From Hyphomicrobiales bacterium (GTDB lineage: Bacteria; Pseudomonadota; Alphaproteobacteria; Rhizobiales; Beijerinckiaceae): a stretch of 64,000 nt of DNA. The position numbers were made by a program, and so were the translations under genes. Position 1 is the first letter of the stretch. Each line of letters opens with the position of its first letter. Where the stretch lies: positions 1 through 64,000 of the forward strand of contig JAIXTP010000022.1 in assembly GCA_027483895.1 (NCBI GenBank), in the 5' to 3' direction. The notes under the pieces are model-generated. The model saw only the letters and a program-made list of their open reading frames with translations, had not been told where the DNA came from and searched no databases. Shown piece by piece: positions 61,865 to 64,000 of the stretch.

Positions 61865-63046
61865 ATGCGTCGACAGCCGCCACGCGCAGGTCAGAACTGG
61901 ATCTTCGACAATTTCATCAAGCTCACCGACGACGAGGACATCCTTCATCCCGGGATGATGGGCGTCCGTCTGGAGCGGGGCTTCAAATACGCGGACATGG
62001 AACGCGTCTTCCACCGCGTGAAGGGCCGACGCTCCTTCCCGAGGGAGTGGGCCCGCCAGGCGACACGGCAGGAAGGCTATGCCGACGCCGCGAAGGCCGA
62101 CGGAAAGCTCGTCACCGCTTCGCAGCAATATCATCGGGCCGCCCTCTACTGGGGTCGCGCGCAGCATCTCATCCCGGTCGACGGCCATCCGAAGAAGATC
62201 GAGGCGCATGCGCGGATGCAGCGCTGCTACGCCGAGATGATCGCTTTGATGGGCGGCACCGTCACCGAACACGTGGTGCCGTTCGAGAACGGCCACAACG
62301 TCTATTGCGTGTTCCACCGCGCGCCGGGACCGGGGCCGAAGCCGACCGTGCTCTACACGCCCGGCATGGACGCGACGAAGGAAGACTTCCCCAACCCGTT
62401 CAACAACGAGTTCACCCGTCGCGGCATGAACATCGTGGCGATGGACGGGCCGGGTCAGGCCGAATGCAACATCAACAAGACCTGGCTCGACATCGGCAAT
62501 TACGGACGCGCCGGGAAGAAGGTGATCGACTTCATCCTCGGTTTCCCGGAGGTCGACCCCGATCGGATCGGCGTCTTCGGCACGAGCATGGGAACGCGTT
62601 ACGGCGTCGAAGTTGCGGCGGAGGATCCGCGCGTGAAGGCGGTCGTCGGGCAGATGCCCTGCGTGGGGCCGAGCGACGTGATCTTCGAGCAGGCCCAGCC
62701 GAACTTCAAACGCATCCACATGTACATGACGAACATCAAGGACGAGGACGAGTTCGACGCCTTCGTCGAGCGGATGGACGAAAATTTCATCGCGGCGTCG
62801 CGCCGGATGAAATGTCCCTATCTCCTCGTCGGCGGCGACATGGACGAACTGTGCCCGCCCGAGGACATCACGGCCTTCATGGACCGTCTGGAGTGTCCGA
62901 AGGAGCTTTGGCTCTACGAGGACGTGTTCCACCCCGGCGGCGAGATGGTCGCCGACGCCTATCCGGCCATCGCCGACTGGATGCTGGACGTCCTGAACAA
63001 CGGTCGGCCCGCCGGGCATGACCGCCGGCTCAACCTGATCCCGTAA
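61865..63046 (+). CDS. Alpha/beta hydrolase of the FrsA/DHPON hydrolase type
   Basis: 393 residues. An N-terminal cap region of about 130 precedes a hydrolase core. The nucleophile is in FGTSMGTRYG, the acid in VGGDMDELCPP and the base His in VFHPGGEM, giving a full Ser-Asp-His triad. The long cap and GMDATKEDF (oxyanion region) resemble 2,6-dihydroxypseudooxynicotine hydrolase, a C-C bond hydrolase, and plasmid esterase relatives. A GAGGAA site precedes the ATG. It is between a CoA ligase and an enoyl-CoA hydratase family gene. Confidence 0.84.
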   Translation: MRRQPPRAGQNWIFDNFIKLTDDEDILHPGMMGVRLERGFKYADMERVFHRVKGRRSFPREWARQATRQEGYADAAKADGKLVTASQQYHRAALYWGRAQHLIPVDGHPKKIEAHARMQRCYAEMIALMGGTVTEHVVPFENGHNVYCVFHRAPGPGPKPTVLYTPGMDATKEDFPNPFNNEFTRRGMNIVAMDGPGQAECNINKTWLDIGNYGRAGKKVIDFILGFPEVDPDRIGVFGTSMGTRYGVEVAAEDPRVKAVVGQMPCVGPSDVIFEQAQPNFKRIHMYMTNIKDEDEFDAFVERMDENFIAASRRMKCPYLLVGGDMDELCPPEDITAFMDRLECPKELWLYEDVFHPGGEMVADAYPAIADWMLDVLNNGRPAGHDRRLNLIP

Positions 63047-63068
63047 ACGACAGCAGAGAGGGCGCGAC

Positions 63069-64000
63069 ATGGCGTCGAAGAACACGAAACCCGCCGACGG
63101 GGCTTCCTACAAGGACATCGTCTACGAGGTGATCGATCAGGTCGCCTGGATCACGATCGACCGTCCGCACACGCTCAACGCCTGCCGCGAGCTGACGCTC
63201 GACGAGATCCGGCATGCGGTGGAGAACACGCGCAACGACGCGTCGATCGCCTGCGTGGTGATCACGGGTGCGGGCGACCGCGCCTTCTGCTCCGGCGGCG
63301 ACTTCGACTCGATGATGCGCCTCAACTGGATCAACGCCATGCATTGGAACGAGCGGATGCTCGGCTGTGCCATGGCGATCCGCGGCGCCACGATCCCGGT
63401 GATCGCGATGGTCAACGGCTGGTGCATGGGCGGCGGCCATGAGCTGGCGCTGTGGTGCGACATCGTCGTCGCCTCCGAACACGCCGTCTTCGGCCAGTCC
63501 GGCGCGAAGGTCGGCGCCTGCCCGACCGTGGGCGCCACGCAATACATCCCGCGCATCATCGGCGAGCGGCTCGCCCGCGAGATGATCTTCTGCGCCCGCC
63601 GCTTCTCGGCCGAAGAGGCCGTCCGGATCGGTCTTGCGAACCACTGCGTGCCGCATGCGCAGCTGAGGGCGAAGACGCTCGAGCTCTGCGAGAGCATCAA
63701 GTCGCACAGCCCGCAGACGATCCGCATGACGAAGAACTCGCTCAACAACGAGTCGGACGATCTCTACTCGTCCTGGCGCGCGGGCATGGAGCTTCTCGCG
63801 CATGTCTGGGGATCCGAAGAGTCGCTCGAAGGCATGCGCGCCTTCGTCGAAAAGCGGAAGCCGGACTTCAACCAGTTCCGGATGCGCAACAAGAGCGTCG
63901 TGGACGACTATCTCGCCGGCATCGACTGGTCGGACGAGACGGAGCTGAAGGCGGCCGCCCGCAAGGCCGGCGCCGAGGCGGCTCCGAAGCCGAAGAAATA
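63069..64000 (+). CDS. Enoyl-CoA hydratase family protein, MenB/BadI-like (cut at the window edge, probably at its stop codon)
   Basis: The frame from ATG 63069 (after AGAGAGGG) runs 310 codons and ends at the window edge with the two bases TA, likely the start of a stop codon. The crotonase motifs are DRPHTLNACRELTLDE, AGDRAFCSGGDFDSM and VNGWCMGGGHELALWCDIV. The AFCSGGD form, GQSGAKVGACPTVGAT and the IGLANHCVPH end segment are typical of the MenB/BadI group, which includes ring-closing and ring-opening CoA hydrolases. A charged, Lys/Ala-rich tail of about 25 residues ends the chain. Confidence 0.88.
   Translation, partial: MASKNTKPADGASYKDIVYEVIDQVAWITIDRPHTLNACRELTLDEIRHAVENTRNDASIACVVITGAGDRAFCSGGDFDSMMRLNWINAMHWNERMLGCAMAIRGATIPVIAMVNGWCMGGGHELALWCDIVVASEHAVFGQSGAKVGACPTVGATQYIPRIIGERLAREMIFCARRFSAEEAVRIGLANHCVPHAQLRAKTLELCESIKSHSPQTIRMTKNSLNNESDDLYSSWRAGMELLAHVWGSEESLEGMRAFVEKRKPDFNQFRMRNKSVVDDYLAGIDWSDETELKAAARKAGAEAAPKPKK

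Overview
The window is about 64 kb of dense, high-G+C bacterial DNA made almost entirely of catabolic operons and solute transporters. The style (several Liv-type ABC and TRAP systems, FCD-type GntR, LysR and TetR regulators, CoA ligases, a molybdenum hydroxylase, frequent ATGA start/stop overlaps) suggests an alphaproteobacterium, most likely of the order Hyphomicrobiales (Rhizobiales). No rRNA, tRNA, CRISPR array or complete insertion sequence was seen, so the taxonomy is an inference from gene content. No gene-free stretch exceeds 300 bases; the longest gaps (8604-8814, 12009-12188, 33777-33949, 41707-41858, 56580-56822) are mostly divergent promoter regions and are described as regulatory features.

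Layout. (1) 1-11.25 kb: a possible serine-recombinase remnant at the left edge, then a nine-gene leftward operon (8603 to 299). It encodes a polar amino-acid-type ABC transporter, an M24/creatinase-fold protein, an aminotransferase, an FAD oxidoreductase, an Amino_synth (DUF1185) protein and a GST. A divergent rightward group (8.8-11.25 kb) encodes a PEP mutase/oxaloacetate decarboxylase-type lyase, a GntR regulator and an N-formylglutamate amidohydrolase. This block looks lower in G+C than the rest and may be acquired. (2) 11.3-20.8 kb: a TetR regulator divergent from a long rightward run. The run holds a shikimate dehydrogenase homologue, a TRAP transporter, an intradiol (hydroxyquinol-type) dioxygenase, a DUF2798 membrane protein, a second TRAP transporter and a YciI-like protein. 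(3) 20.8-31 kb: a leftward Liv ABC transporter with a CnbZ-like protein, a three-subunit molybdenum hydroxylase and its divergent LysR regulator. (4) 31-37.6 kb: a leftward operon of a split transketolase plus an aspartate dehydrogenase homologue, divergent from an MmgE/PrpD protein, a GntR regulator and an unusual double GntR-FCD regulator. (5) 37.6-43.4 kb: a leftward acyl-CoA oxidation operon (quinone oxidoreductase-like, two acyl-CoA dehydrogenases, enoyl-CoA hydratase) divergent from a CoA ligase. (6) 43.5-54 kb: a second Liv transporter, a short-chain dehydrogenase, a glycerol dehydrogenase-like enzyme and two split transketolases in tandem. (7) 54-64 kb: two CoA ligases, a cupin, a PaaI thioesterase, a protein with three Rid domains, a VOC epimerase-like protein, a LysR regulator, an alpha/beta hydrolase of the DHPON-hydrolase type, and an enoyl-CoA hydratase family protein running off the right edge.

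How it may fit together. Each block pairs high-affinity uptake with ring or side-chain attack, CoA activation and beta-oxidation-like steps. The notable points are three separate split transketolases within 22 kb, the triple-Rid polypeptide without the RidA arginine, the double GntR regulator whose first ligand domain has lost its metal histidines, and repeated operator-like motifs that may tie neighbouring operons into regulons. Substrates are not assigned; any pathway named is an inference.
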